The translations under genes were made by a program, and so were the position numbers. The notes below the pieces were generated by a model. That model did not search any database and was not told where the DNA came from. It saw only the letters and a program-made list of their open reading frames with translations. A stretch of DNA of 64,000 bases, taken from the NCBI GenBank assembly GCA_038049695.1, contig CP142458.1:67133501-67197500 (forward strand), written 5' to 3'. Below are positions 1 through 10,054 of this stretch, one piece after another. This DNA is from Cinnamomum chago (taxonomy: Eukaryota; Streptophyta; Magnoliopsida; Laurales; Lauraceae). Positions within the stretch are counted from its first letter, which is position 1; the number at the start of each line of letters is the position of its first letter.

Positions 1-4
1 TATA

Positions 5-180
5 GGGCCTGTTTGTGCAGGAGTTTTCTGCAGAAAATCGGAGGTTCTTCCTCGATGAAATAGGAGAGTACCGTTCGGTGCAGGATTTTCGCCGGAAAAT
101 CGTCCCTGAATCCCGATTTCTTTTCCGTGACAGAGGGGATTCGGAAATCTCATCTATCTCCATCAGAAAGGTTTTTCCGT
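5..180 (+). repeat. Possible PIF/Harbinger-type terminus at the window edge
   Basis: The window opens with GGGCCTGTTTGTGCAGG, the kind of terminus seen on Harbinger-type MITEs in plants, and the next 100 bases carry several GGAAAATC-like motifs resembling the MITE at 29170-29703. No matching right end was found, so only the left terminus is suggested. The segment could equally be a transcribed leader of the putative gene that follows. Confidence 0.25.
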
Positions 181-218
181 GCAAGATGAGGCGCTTGTAT
201 AAGAGGTCATTTCTTCTG

Positions 219-770
219 ATGGAAAACGCAAGCTTTCTTCGATCAACTAGTTCTGCACTCCTCTCCATCGATCTCGTTCTGAAGCTTCCTCCTTTGATCT
301 CATCTTCAAGTCAGGTATGGTTCTTCCCTCTTCCCATCCAACACCTCTTCCCTCTTGTCTCTGACTCAATGAGACCCAATAGTTTCAATCTTTCCAGAAC
401 CCTAGATTGGTGAGATTTTTCAAAAAATTTTGTGGGAGTTCTAGTACGAAGGATCAAGATTTTCCAGAACTGATTTTTCAGATTTCTGGAAACCATGAGA
501 TTTGTAAGACCTGGTTTATAAGGTTCTCTTTATTGCAGAGCCCATTGTTTAAAAGAGGTCTGTTGTGTCTTGCTTTGCATGGGATGGTTCTTATCTCCTT
601 TGATGAACCAACTTTTTGGTTCTCTCACTATTGGCTTGTTTTAATCCTTTTCATTTCAGGTCAAGCCTGTGCTAAGCAAGGTGAAACTCACACTGGTAGG
701 TCTGGCTGTGTCGTTAATTGTGTGTGCTTCCCTCTTCTTCATTCTTGAGAGCCCAAAGGATCTTAATTGA
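219..770 (+). CDS. Putative small single-pass membrane protein, two exons (tentative)
   Basis: An ATG at 219 opens 32 codons ending at a good donor (CAG|GTATGG at 314/315). A T-rich stretch ends at TTTCATTTCAG (659), and from 660 the frame continues in phase for 36 codons to TGA at 768-770. The joined product would be 68 residues: a Ser/Leu-rich N-terminus (MENASFLRSTSS...), a basic stretch (KVK) and one hydrophobic segment of about 20 residues, LTLVGLAVSLIVCASLFFIL, then ESPKDLN. I recognise no family. T-rich intron DNA also yields hydrophobic residues, and a second donor-like site (CTG|GTAGGT, about 694) lies inside exon 2, so the hydrophobic part could be intron. It may instead be the leader of a longer transcript. 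Confidence 0.3.
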
Positions 771-3439
771 AAAGGGCTTGGTATTTATTAGCAGGAATGA
801 TTTAAAAGAAAGGATCCAGTGAGGTTGCTTCTATGTCTTCCATGTATGTGTAATTTGACTTCTGGGTCTTGTTCTCCTCTTTTTCTAGATGCCATTAGTG
901 TAAAAGAGTAAGGAACAGAAAACCCAATTTCTTAGAATTTTAGTTGCAGGGGATATGATAGGGATCCTAAATACATGTACATGCACTTTTTAAATTAGAT
1001 GACCAAAAAGTCTAAATCGTGGGTCCCATTGTGCATGGAGCAAAGCCTTGAGTGAACATGAACACTCAAGAGAAAGGGGAAAAATGTCGTGTTCACCTTG
1101 AAAAACCAAAGGTTTTCCTGTTTCTGATTTTCAGGCTTTGTGCCTCTCTTATCAGAGCTCATGAGTTGTTTGACACACATGCCTCCATGGGAAAATGACT
1201 AATGTGATGTTTCTTAACTTTGTAAAGGATGTAAGGGTCCAGAATGGTCACAATTGCTGGACGTTGGAATTTGGATGCATGTGGCCAATGGGAGTTTAAA
1301 TGTTTTTGTTTTTTTGAATGGTAGTCTAAACGTATTACTATTGGCAAATATGCAGGTGTAGAAGTAGATTTTCTTTAAAATTCCCCACCTTAATATCTTG
1401 CAGCAGAATATTTATTATGGAGTTGTGCTTGTAGGTAACGAAGAACATAGGATTGATCAAAAGGGTTTGGTGCTCAGGTGCTCTATTCTTTAGAAAATTC
1501 AAGATGAACATGGTAGTGTATATGTAATATCTTAGAGATGCCAAAGGTGATCTGGCTTTTGTAAGAAAAAATGAATGCCAGATTGGAAGGAGAGATGCTC
1601 AAAATCCTTGGTATGTTTGATATTTGTATGCATGTTTGTAATTTTTGTCCTGTTTTCCTAGGTCCATATTCTTTCCCAACAACCAAATCCATCTTAGAGG
1701 ACCTACTTTATTTTTGTTGTCATACTTTATAGGGGCCCCTACTTTATGTCCACCATTCTTTTTTATCATCTATATAAAGCTTGTTCTACACTAGCAATTG
1801 TATCATATTGGAAAAGTTCTTTAATCTATGGTCTGATATAGGGTCAAGCCAAACAGAAAAAAGATGGTGGATTTGCTTGGCTGTGGGGGGGAATTGATAG
1901 AGATGTTGGTGGGTCCCTGTGGATTCCACCATCAATGACAACCTTTCATTTGAATGACTATGGTTATGATGTTAATTTTGTCGTTATTTTGTTGTTTGAA
2001 GGGACAATGGCTTATCTCTTACATAAGCTGGAGGCATGACTTCCTTGTACAGTGTGTATCTACTGAAAGGGTCACTTCCAGCTTTTATGTAAGACATCTA
2101 TTACTTTCCCAGCAATAGAAAGGGTCCCTTCCTTGTATAGTGTGTATGTACTGAGAATCTGAGAACCGGGAAAAGTAAAATTCACACCTTGGAAAGTCCT
2201 GGAAAATTCTTACAGATCAGTTGATACTTCATAAGTATCTGGATTTAGCAAATTTGTATTAACTTTGTAGTCCATTTTGTAATAGAAATCTCACTCATTT
2301 CTAAAAGATAAATCTTTACATATTTTAGACTAATACATGTATTGAAAGATGAAAGTTTCATGTGATTATCACAAGAGAACAAATGTTCCAGCCCTTTCTC
2401 TTCTTTTTTTCTTCTCTGTTTATGCATTGTTTCCTGAGTCATGTATCTAAGAAAGTGGAACTTGTGCATATGAACATAAAGCTTATAGCCTTATACAAGA
2501 GTTTTTTGAATGGTGGTAATAAAATCTTTATTTATACAAGAGTTCACTGTTGCAATAGGGCACTACTACTATACTCTAGTCTAGATCTATATAGCATCTT
2601 GGTTTGTTTGTGAGAGATGCATACAAGCTTGTAGTGTTACTGCATAAGGCTGTGAAAGTTTTGGACTTATTTACTAGTTTGTGGGGTGGTTTCTTTGTAG
2701 TGTATGCAACTGTAGTGACATATCTTCTTACATGTGGCTGAAAGAACTTATCTTTACCATTCAAGAAAAAAAATCTTTGACAAAGGCTTTAGTTTTTAGT
2801 CAATCCCTAAATGTTCGGTTGCATGTAGCTTAGCAATGATGTTCTCAAAGGAAACTTTTGAGAATACACAATCGTGTTCTGACAGGAGCCTGTGCTGTGT
2901 GTTCTAGTTGAACCATTATGTTGATGTTGATTCTGGTGATATATGCCCTCAATCAATTTGCATGGCAACATGTAAAATTGTTGAGAACACAGCATGAGTT
3001 TCAACTAAGGAGAGGAAACCTTTTAATCCTTGCCAGCCCCCCAACCCCTGTCCATCTCCTCCCCCCTCTCTCTCTCTCTCTCTAATATTTTAATGTTCCC
3101 TTGTGGCCTTTTCTTCTTTGTTGTTAAACCTATTACCATGGTGAAATTATGTAATGCTAGTAATGCGATACTGTTTTATATTTTGCAACTTTAACATGAG
3201 TAAACTGCTGACATGTTATCCACTATGTGCAGCTTAAATTCCCATTTTTGTGTGCGCTTCAATTCTAATTTTTTTTTTCTCTTTTGTTCAGGTTTGTTTG
3301 CATTCATGTGTAGTGTTATAGCTAATTCGCATTTGGTACAACCACTGACCGCGATTTTCATCCATGTCAGTCAGTGTGTCAATTGTTACTTTTATATTGC
3401 TTTATTGCTAATTTTGTTTGTGTTTCTTACCATTTGCAG
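771..3439. other. Stretch without a recognised gene
   Basis: AT-rich DNA with no convincing coding signal on either strand. It holds a CT microsatellite at about 3066-3083 and an imperfect local repeat at about 2000-2150, where a segment with the words CCTTGTA and AGTGTGTAT occurs twice. It could be intronic if 219-770 and 3440-4274 belong to one transcript. Confidence 0.4.
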
Positions 3440-4274
3440 ATGACGATGAAGATAATGTGGCACAGGTTTTAAGTTGCCAGAAATTGCTAGTAAGTCCTTT
3501 ACATGTCCAACACCACACGCTGCCCTAAGTTGTGCTGTTGCATCACAAGTAATAGATGCAGAATTGACAAGTGCAAAAGTGAGAAATAAAGTTAATTGAC
3601 CTGAAAAATGTAAAAGCCTATGGTGGATCAATGATATAGACTCTGATAGAAAGCTTCACCTATAAATACTACAAAAAGACTATATTGGAAAATGTATCAG
3701 AGTATACATTGTTCACCAAAACTCTACACAACAAATTCTGCTGCCACCAAAGCAATCTAGTAACCTGAGTCAGCAACCAGCATTGTAGCAATGTGATAAC
3801 CAGTGGAACTCAGTAATGTGGAACAGCATGGACTAGAGTGATATATCAAAACATTAAAGTGACTAGAGTGATATAACTCAGCAATGTGGAACAGCGGGGG
3901 CAATATGTGTATGATATTTGTGGGTTGTGGAGATGAATGTTGTTGTTTGTAGCTAAGCTCTTGTTTGTGAGATAAGAGTTGGGTGTTTGTTTGTTGGGTT
4001 TTTGTAGATGCTTGTGAAGGTATTTGAAAGGCTTAGATGAAGTGTGAAAAAAGCTCAATAGCACAAGACTGGAACAAATGCAAATGACAACTAGATGAAG
4101 ATGTTACAATCATCTCAACCTTTGCATTGGTTGGTAATTATTTGCTATTTGTATTGAGGAATCAAGGGAATCAAATGGTGTCATTTACGGACATTCTTCC
4201 TTTCTATTTTCAGGATAAGAGTGCCCGGAGCAACTTTTGAAGCAAAGAGCCAGAAGAGACTATATGTAACTTGA
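3440..4274 (+). other. Possible terminal exons of a spliced transcript (tentative)
   Basis: A 26-nt segment (3440-3465) sits between a good acceptor (CCATTTGCAG) and a donor (CACAG|GTTTTAAG). A second acceptor (CTATTTTCAG) is at 4213. Joining them leaves two frames open: one reads an acidic tail DDEDNVAQDKSARSNF ending at 4240, the other begins with ATG at 3440 and ends at 4274. Both are short and neither is recognised. If real, the upstream exons would be within 1-3440. Confidence 0.2.
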
Positions 4275-4529
4275 GCACGATCTCTTCAACTATGGAGTGA
4301 TAGTTTTAAATTTGTGTTTTTTTTTAAGGTGGGGTTCATTTTCCACCAACTGTTTTGTTGGGTTGGGTTTATTTTGTTGAAGGATGTTTGAATATTAATA
4401 TGAAGTGGAATGAATTTTCTTGTTTTATTTTTTGGTGGTTTTGGAATGGAAATGGATGTTGGGTGTGTAGTAGATTTGGTCTTCGATCGATAATAGAATT
4501 AACAGTTTTAATTTCTCCATATGACACGG

Positions 4530-5075
4530 ATGGGAAGTTGTAATAATGTACTGTTGTATATACAGGAAAATAAAATAAAAAATCAAATGAATAAAAAAAT
4601 AAATATTGATTGTGGTAATTTTTAAATTGTTTACAAGTTACAGGCCATATTTTGATGGAAATGATTGTAGTTTTCAAATGATAAGAGATTATGATGGTAT
4701 GGTATGTGTGTAGATGACATATTTTGATGAAAATGTGCATAAGTTTATTTTTTACATAATGACAGAAGATACCCCTCTAAAAAGAGGCAAACCCCTCTAA
4801 AAATAGGTAAATAGAGGGCATACCAAACGGTCTATTTGAAGTAGACCCATTCATTACCAAACACATTTTTTTGTTCTAGGATCTTTTTTTTATAGCTCTT
4901 TTTTTAATAGCTCTATTTTGAATGGTCGGTCAAAAAAAGAGTAGAGATGCCAAACAAGGCCTTAGTCTTAGATACTAGATTTCATACGATACAGGTAGAA
5001 AGTTGTAATGATGCATATACAGGAAAAAAATTAAAAAATCAAATAAATACAATAAATGAATATTGATTGTTTCGC
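4530..5075. repeat. About 90-bp direct repeat flanking a small inserted segment
   Basis: The segment at about 4540-4610 (AGTTGTAATAATG, TATACAGGAAAA, ATATTGATTGT in order) recurs at about 5000-5070 with the same words in the same order (AGTTGTAATGATG, ATACAGGAAAA, ATATTGATTGT). Between the copies lies a likely MITE at about 4745-4967, with TACCCCTCTAAAAA motifs on the left and GATGCCAAACAAGGCC on the right. This looks like a local duplication followed or accompanied by insertion. Confidence 0.5.
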
Positions 5076-5290
5076 CGGCAAAACACCTTCAAAATAATTA
5101 CTTAAAAAAAATAAATGTTTTCCTGGCGACAAAATGCGCCGGCAAAAAATTTTGGAAAATTAATTTTCATAAAATATAAATGTTTTGCCGGTGCAAAAAA
5201 ACGCCGGAAATAAATTTTGAAAAAAAAATCCATAAAATATAAATGTTTTGCCGGCACAAAAAAAACACTGGCAATAAATTTTGAAAATTT
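5069..5290. repeat. Tandem array of GCCGG-containing AT-rich units
   Basis: Units beginning ATAAATGTTTTGCCGG start at about 5111 (variant TTTTCCTGG), 5176 and 5239, giving periods of 65 and 63 bp. Each unit carries two GCCGG-like motifs in opposite orientation separated by an A-run, so each can form a small stem. A partial unit with CGCCGGCAAAA is at 5074. No coding function is visible. Confidence 0.65.
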
Positions 5291-5619
5291 AGTTGGAGAT
5301 TTGGGAGTGAGAGTAATATAACAAATTGAAACGAAAAGGTGAGAAAATTGTTGAGAAGGAACTGAAGTAAATTGAAGTTATTGATGTGCATTACGGTTGG
5401 GTCAACTGCAAAGGTGGGTTTGTGGACTGGGTCAATTGCTTAATAGCGTGGGGTTGCTTTATGGAATGGGTTCGCTGGATCAACATAATTTTATAGGGAG
5501 AAAATTAAACACGATTAATTTTTAAGCTATTCTTTATGGTCCCATAGAATTTGATTAATCTAGCTCAGTTTGTCATGTGTGGAGATAAAAAAATCTTTTA
5601 TATAAAATTTAAATCATTT

Positions 5620-6126
5620 TTGTAAGCATGAAGTTATTTTCCGACCCAGCAAAATGTTGCACCAAACACCAATATATAGGAATCATCGAGGAATTTGTTG
5701 TTGCACCAAACAACACATATGCGGAAATTGGGCCTGTTTTCTTTGCTGCACCAAACGCTTAGAAAATGATACCATGGATTAGTATTGCCATGGCTTTCTG
5801 ACACCAAGGAAAATGGGGCACCAAGGATTTCATTGAGGCCAAATTCCTCACTCCGCACAAACGCACCCATAAGGTAGGTTTTCAATTAGAAAAAGGGAAA
5901 CTTCTTTGGAAGCGTCGAAATCACTGTAGTTCGGCTTTCTTTGCATATAATGATTTCCATAAATCGAAGGAGGGAGGTCGGAATTTTGGGAAAATTCAGA
6001 AAATTCAAAAATGCATAAGTGCGGATTTTGAGCGCCAACTTTCCTCTCATTTCCAAATGTGGATTTTCCACGGAAACAAAGTAAATCGGGAGGATTTTGC
6101 TGCGTCGATAACTGCCGAACGTGCAC
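5620..6126. mobile_element. Transposon remnant, MITE-like
   Basis: The words TGCACCAAAC and GCACCAAAC recur (about 5650, 5702, 5741), and TCCGCACAAACGCACCC with flanking TAA at about 5850-5870 looks like the right terminus of a TTA-targeting element. GATTTTCCACGG-like sequence resembles the MITE at 29170-29703. The borders are not resolved and no transposase is visible. Confidence 0.4.
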
Positions 6127-6675
6127 TAAAATTTAAATTTGTTATTTGGCATGCATCTGAAAACCCAAAATTGAGTCCTCATTGATACAATTTTCAGTAA
6201 CTTAAATAATTGTTTAGTTAATTTACTACAGAGTTCAGACCAACTTGTTTTTATAGCCTTAATCCGTCTTTGGCTCAAAGTATAATTAATTAAAAACCCA
6301 AAACGAAGGGCACATCTGTCTGGAAAATTAACATAGCCCAGGTAACCTGAGTGAGTCCAACCAAGTATTAACTTAAATAAACTCAACAAAAAGAGGAGAA
6401 AACTAAAAAAAAAGAAAGAAAGATGACCCTAAATGGCTACCAACAAAAAGAGGTACCCATAGTTTTTATATAACAGAACTGGTATTCTCACCATAATATT
6501 CATTTTTTTTTCCTTTTTAAACAAGTAACAACGTCGTCGCTTAATATTAAGAGTTAGTGTCAACGTCGTAGCTAATTCGTCAAATCTATATTTTCTTCGA
6601 CCTTTATCATCTGCGATTATTGGTTTTCTGTACCAAAATGAACAATAACTCTATGTTATTATTTTTTATGTACAG

Positions 6676-7026
6676 ATATATGAGTGTGGGTCACGGATGT
6701 AGAAGAGCAAGGAAGAAGCTCAAGAGGCAGCTAAGAAAGAGTTCATCGACTGTTTAAAACTATTGGAAGGAGAGCTCGAAGAAAAGCCATTTTACAATGG
6801 CAAGAGCTTAGGGCATGTGGATGTAGTGCTTGTTTCATTCGCCTGCTAATTCTACATGTATGAGACTGATGGCAATTTCAGCATAGAGAATGAATGCCCT
6901 AAGCTAATTGCTTGAGTGAAGAGATGCATGGAGAAGGAGAGTGTTTCCAACGTCATTCCAAACCTTCACAAGGTTTATGACTTTGTTGGTGTTTTGAAGA
7001 AGAAGTATAGAGTAGAGTTCTGGTAA
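6676..7026 (+). pseudogene. Tau-class glutathione S-transferase pseudogene (exon 2 only)
   Basis: One reading frame from an acceptor-like TGTACAG (6675) to TAA (7024-7026) matches the second exon of plant tau GSTs, which encodes the all-helical C-terminal domain. Visible family words are EAAKKEFIDCLKLLEGEL, KPFYNGKSLGHVDVVLV, FSIENECPKL and KRCMEKESV. The frame holds three internal stops: TAG at 6700-6702, TAA after VSFAC at about 6847, and TGA after CPKLIA at about 6913. At least the last two fall where the family normally has Trp (SWF and AWAKR). No exon 1 with the thioredoxin-fold glutathione site is present within 1.5 kb upstream, where transposon debris lies instead. No functional enzyme can be made. 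Confidence 0.85.
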
Positions 7027-7510
7027 ATGGAGTTTATGGGGAAAATTGATGGGAGGAAGAAGGGGAAATTGGGGTTTTAGGCGATTTGTATGATTTTGCA
7101 TGCGACGAGTTTAATAGGGTTTCAGGCGATTTACATGGGTTTGCATGCAACGACGTGGTCACACGTTTAAATCTTGAATAAAAAACACGGTGCCATATTG
7201 ACTAGTAGCTTGTTTTTCGGTTAGGGGCGATCTAGGGTCTTTTTTTTAGTTTCCTCAAAAGAGAATAAGAAAAACTAGTAAAAAAAAAAAAAAAAAATCG
7301 TTAAAATCGCCCAACTCAATGACTCACTCAGATAGCACACAAGGTGAGTTTTGGCCTTTAAACCGAGTCACACCCCACGGACCAGGAAATAGATCATAAA
7401 CCACCCCCATAGATCAACTAACACCATTTTTCCATTCACCGTCTTCCTTCTGAAGCTTCTCATCTCCCACTGCGTCTGAAGATTTCCAAAGCCTCTGATC
7501 GATCGAAAAA

Positions 7511-7549
7511 ATGCAGCATCTTCTTCTTCTTCTGCAAATCATACTCCGG

Positions 7550-7552
<3 letters not shown>
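7511..7552 (+). promoter_or_regulatory. Possible short upstream ORF in the TML leader
   Basis: An ATG at 7511 opens a 13-codon frame (MQHLLLLLQIILR) closed by TAA, about 165 bases before the TML start and immediately before a TC microsatellite. If the transcript starts upstream it could lower translation of TML. A GT donor (CCG|GTAATC) overlaps its end, so a leader intron is an alternative. Confidence 0.3.

Positions 7553-7592
<40 letters not shown>
7553..7592. repeat. TC microsatellite in the TML leader
   Basis: About 20 TC units without interruption. CT-rich tracts are common in plant 5' leaders. Confidence 0.9.
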
Positions 7593-7595
<3 letters not shown>

Positions 7596-7644
7596 CTCAA
7601 AGAACCTAAATCCAAACATTAGATCTGAGTAAAATTCGAATTCG

Positions 7645-7682
7645 AAACCCTAGATCTGCGAAAAACCCATCCAAAACCCTAG
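7645..7682 (+). promoter_or_regulatory. Two telo-box motifs upstream of TML
   Basis: AAACCCTAG occurs at 7645-7653 and again at 7674-7682, 37 bases before the TML start codon. Telo-boxes (AAACCCTA) are known near the transcription starts of constitutively or growth-expressed plant genes. Function here is inferred from the motif and its position. Confidence 0.5.
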
Positions 7683-7718
7683 GAAGAAAACACAAGAGAA
7701 GAGAAGAGAAGAGGAGAA

Positions 7719-9662
7719 ATGGCGTGCCTGGCCCTCTCTCTGCAACCATCCAACGGCCCAGATATCCTCCTCCAAACCCGCGAATGGTTCCCTCCCGCCC
7801 GCGCCCTAGTCGCCCTCTCCTCCTTCCGCCAGACGCGCCTCTCCCTCTCCGCCTCCTCCAACAAAACCAACCCCAACACCACCACCGCTGCCACCGCCTT
7901 AGACGACTTCTTAGACGCCTCCCTCGGCGACGACCCCCTTGCCGCCTCCAGCGGCCAACTCATTGTCGGCGTCGAGTCCAAGTACCGCGTTGTCTACCGC
8001 CTCGTCAATTCCATCTATGTACTCGCCATCACCACCGTAGAATCCAATGACTCCCCCATTAATAACGTTTTCGAGTGCATCAGTGTTGTTAATCAGGCTG
8101 TCTCCGTTGTGGTCGCTGCCTGTCGCGGCGTCGATGTCACTCCGGAGAAGCTACACCGCAAGTACGCCGAGGTCTACATGGCCCTTGATATAGTTCTCCG
8201 TGGCGGTTTGAGTAGCACCCGCCTCGCTGCCATTCTCTCCTCTATGCATGGTGAAACCATTGCGAAGATGGTTCACTCTTCAATTGAGGCGGAGAACAGG
8301 GCGCGAGGGGCGGAGAGCTGGCCTGCTGTGGAGGGGCAGGCAGTGGAGCACCAGGCGAATGTGGAATTGTTCTCGAATTCCCTCTTTGAGCTGCCCCCTG
8401 AGACTCTGGCTGCTGGTGATGAGGTAGCAGCCACCCTCGCCCCTCCACCACCTGAGACGCAGGAGCAGCCCCAGCAGAAGGCAGATGAATCTGCCCCGGC
8501 GGAGAAAGATCCTTTTGCTGCGAGCGATGCGATTAACAAGCCGGAGGAGCTTGTGGGTGGGTTCAAGAAGAGCAAGGATAAAGCGTTGCCGTCTGATGTG
8601 GCGGTTGCGCTGGCAGGTCTTGAAGTTACTACTCTTCCACCTGCTGCTGCTACCCAGTCTACATTTATTGGAGTTGAGGGATTTGAAGGAGACTATGGTG
8701 GTGTTGAATTTGGAAAGGAGGAGACGACATTGTCCGAAGCTTTCGAAGGGTTCAATGATGCTTTTGGTGGAGGACTGGATGCATCAGAATTTGTGGGGAC
8801 TGCAAAGACAGCAAAACCACTGGGGCTTGGTGGATTGGAGCTGCTGCATACCTCAGATCAGCCCACTGCAGAGAAGTCAGCTGCTGCGGATGCAGCTGGC
8901 ACTCTAGAGAACCTTTTGGTGAAGAAAACGGAAGAAATGAAAGGTCCCCAGATGTACATCTCAGAAGAAATCAGTGCGGAATTCCAGGAATCGCTGCTTG
9001 CTAGAGTTGGGTTACAGGGCATTGTCTATTTGAAGACAATGCCGCCGAAGCAATCTGGTGAGAAGGACACTGAATTCTCTTTCCGTATCGATGGCACAGC
9101 TGGGGTCAAGAGAGTTGTGATGCAAGGCTCTCGAATTAGCAGCCTTGGGAATGGGCTGTTTCATGTGAGGACTGCACCATCTGAGGAACCCATACCTATT
9201 TTGAAATACAGCCTGCAGCCTCGTTTCACTCCGATCCCTTTGCGGGTTCGTTTGGCTGCACGTTATAGCGGGACTTTGCTGTCATTGATGGTACAGTATG
9301 CTTCAAACCCGGAGTTACCTGTGCCTTTGAAGGATGTGACATTTGTTGTGAAACTACCAGTGGATCCCACTCTGCTGAAGGTCTCACCAAAGGCTGTTTT
9401 GAATCGGGCAGAGAAGGAGCTGAAATGGCATGTGGAGGAAGTTCCGCTGAGGGGCCCGCCTGGTCGTCTGAGAGCACGTATTCCCATTGATTCTGCTGAC
9501 CAAGAAGCCGTGGGAGAAATTGATGTTACGGGGTTTGTGAAATTCTCTGCACAAGGAGCAAACACACTGTCTGGGGTTTCTTTACGGCCAGTTTCGGATG
9601 AAAAGATGGACTTTTATCTAGTCAATCACAGGTACGCAAGTGGGGTTTATACATGCTGTTGA
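7719..9662 (+). CDS. TML: TML, TPLATE complex muniscin-like subunit
   Basis: Intronless 647-codon gene for the muniscin-like subunit of the plant TPLATE complex, an adaptor that acts at the plasma membrane at the start of clathrin-mediated endocytosis. Residues about 10-165 form an N-terminal longin-like region (SKYRVVYRLVNSIYVLAIT, NVFECISVVNQAV). Residues about 205-400 are low-complexity and probably disordered, with DPFAASD and repeated acidic-aromatic motifs (GFEGDYGG, AFEGFNDAF) of a kind that bind adaptors. Residues about 408-647 form the mu-homology domain, ending with VNHRYASGVYTCC. The start gives the complete longin region and follows an A-rich context (GAGAAATGG). GC is much higher in the first 700 bases than in the spacers. 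Identification rests on family features recalled, not on an alignment. Confidence 0.9.
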   Translation: MACLALSLQPSNGPDILLQTREWFPPARALVALSSFRQTRLSLSASSNKTNPNTTTAATALDDFLDASLGDDPLAASSGQLIVGVESKYRVVYRLVNSIYVLAITTVESNDSPINNVFECISVVNQAVSVVVAACRGVDVTPEKLHRKYAEVYMALDIVLRGGLSSTRLAAILSSMHGETIAKMVHSSIEAENRARGAESWPAVEGQAVEHQANVELFSNSLFELPPETLAAGDEVAATLAPPPPETQEQPQQKADESAPAEKDPFAASDAINKPEELVGGFKKSKDKALPSDVAVALAGLEVTTLPPAAATQSTFIGVEGFEGDYGGVEFGKEETTLSEAFEGFNDAFGGGLDASEFVGTAKTAKPLGLGGLELLHTSDQPTAEKSAAADAAGTLENLLVKKTEEMKGPQMYISEEISAEFQESLLARVGLQGIVYLKTMPPKQSGEKDTEFSFRIDGTAGVKRVVMQGSRISSLGNGLFHVRTAPSEEPIPILKYSLQPRFTPIPLRVRLAARYSGTLLSLMVQYASNPELPVPLKDVTFVVKLPVDPTLLKVSPKAVLNRAEKELKWHVEEVPLRGPPGRLRARIPIDSADQEAVGEIDVTGFVKFSAQGANTLSGVSLRPVSDEKMDFYLVNHRYASGVYTCC

Positions 9663-10054
9663 TGCAGATTAATGCTTGTTTGTTTGCTGTTTGCATCATT
9701 TTTCTTTTTCTTTTTTCTTAGGCTTTCATTTGCAGTTTCAAGTGAGTGGTGTAATGAATTGTTTGTAACTTTTTTTTCCATTGCAACGAATTTCTATTAT
9801 TCAATTCCTTTTATTTTGTGGAAAGAATTGTTTGTTGTCAATATTGGTGTTGAACATCTGTTGGTGTGAGAAATAGATGTGTGTATGTGCTTTAAACTTC
9901 AACTCGGATAATAATTGTGTCTACGTGTTTGGTTAATTTTTCTAGATCATTTTGACTTGTGTGAATGTTTTTTATTTTGATGTTGGTACATCTGTAATGT
10001 GGATGTTTGATTTTGGAACCAATCACCAATCAGTCAATGAAACTAATCCCATAA
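9663..10054 (+). other. TML 3' flank, probable 3' UTR
   Basis: T-rich DNA directly after the TML stop with no recognisable gene. It probably holds the 3' UTR and polyadenylation signals, though no single AATAAA can be singled out with confidence. Confidence 0.5.

Noticed and set aside
15..413. 132-codon open frame at the left edge
   Set aside because: It starts at a non-ATG codon in probable repeat or leader DNA; only the part from the ATG at 219 is kept as a tentative exon.
7724..8907. Other-frame and minus-strand open frames over TML, up to 140 codons
   Set aside because: They are shadows of a GC-rich gene; only the 647-codon frame has domain structure and family motifs.
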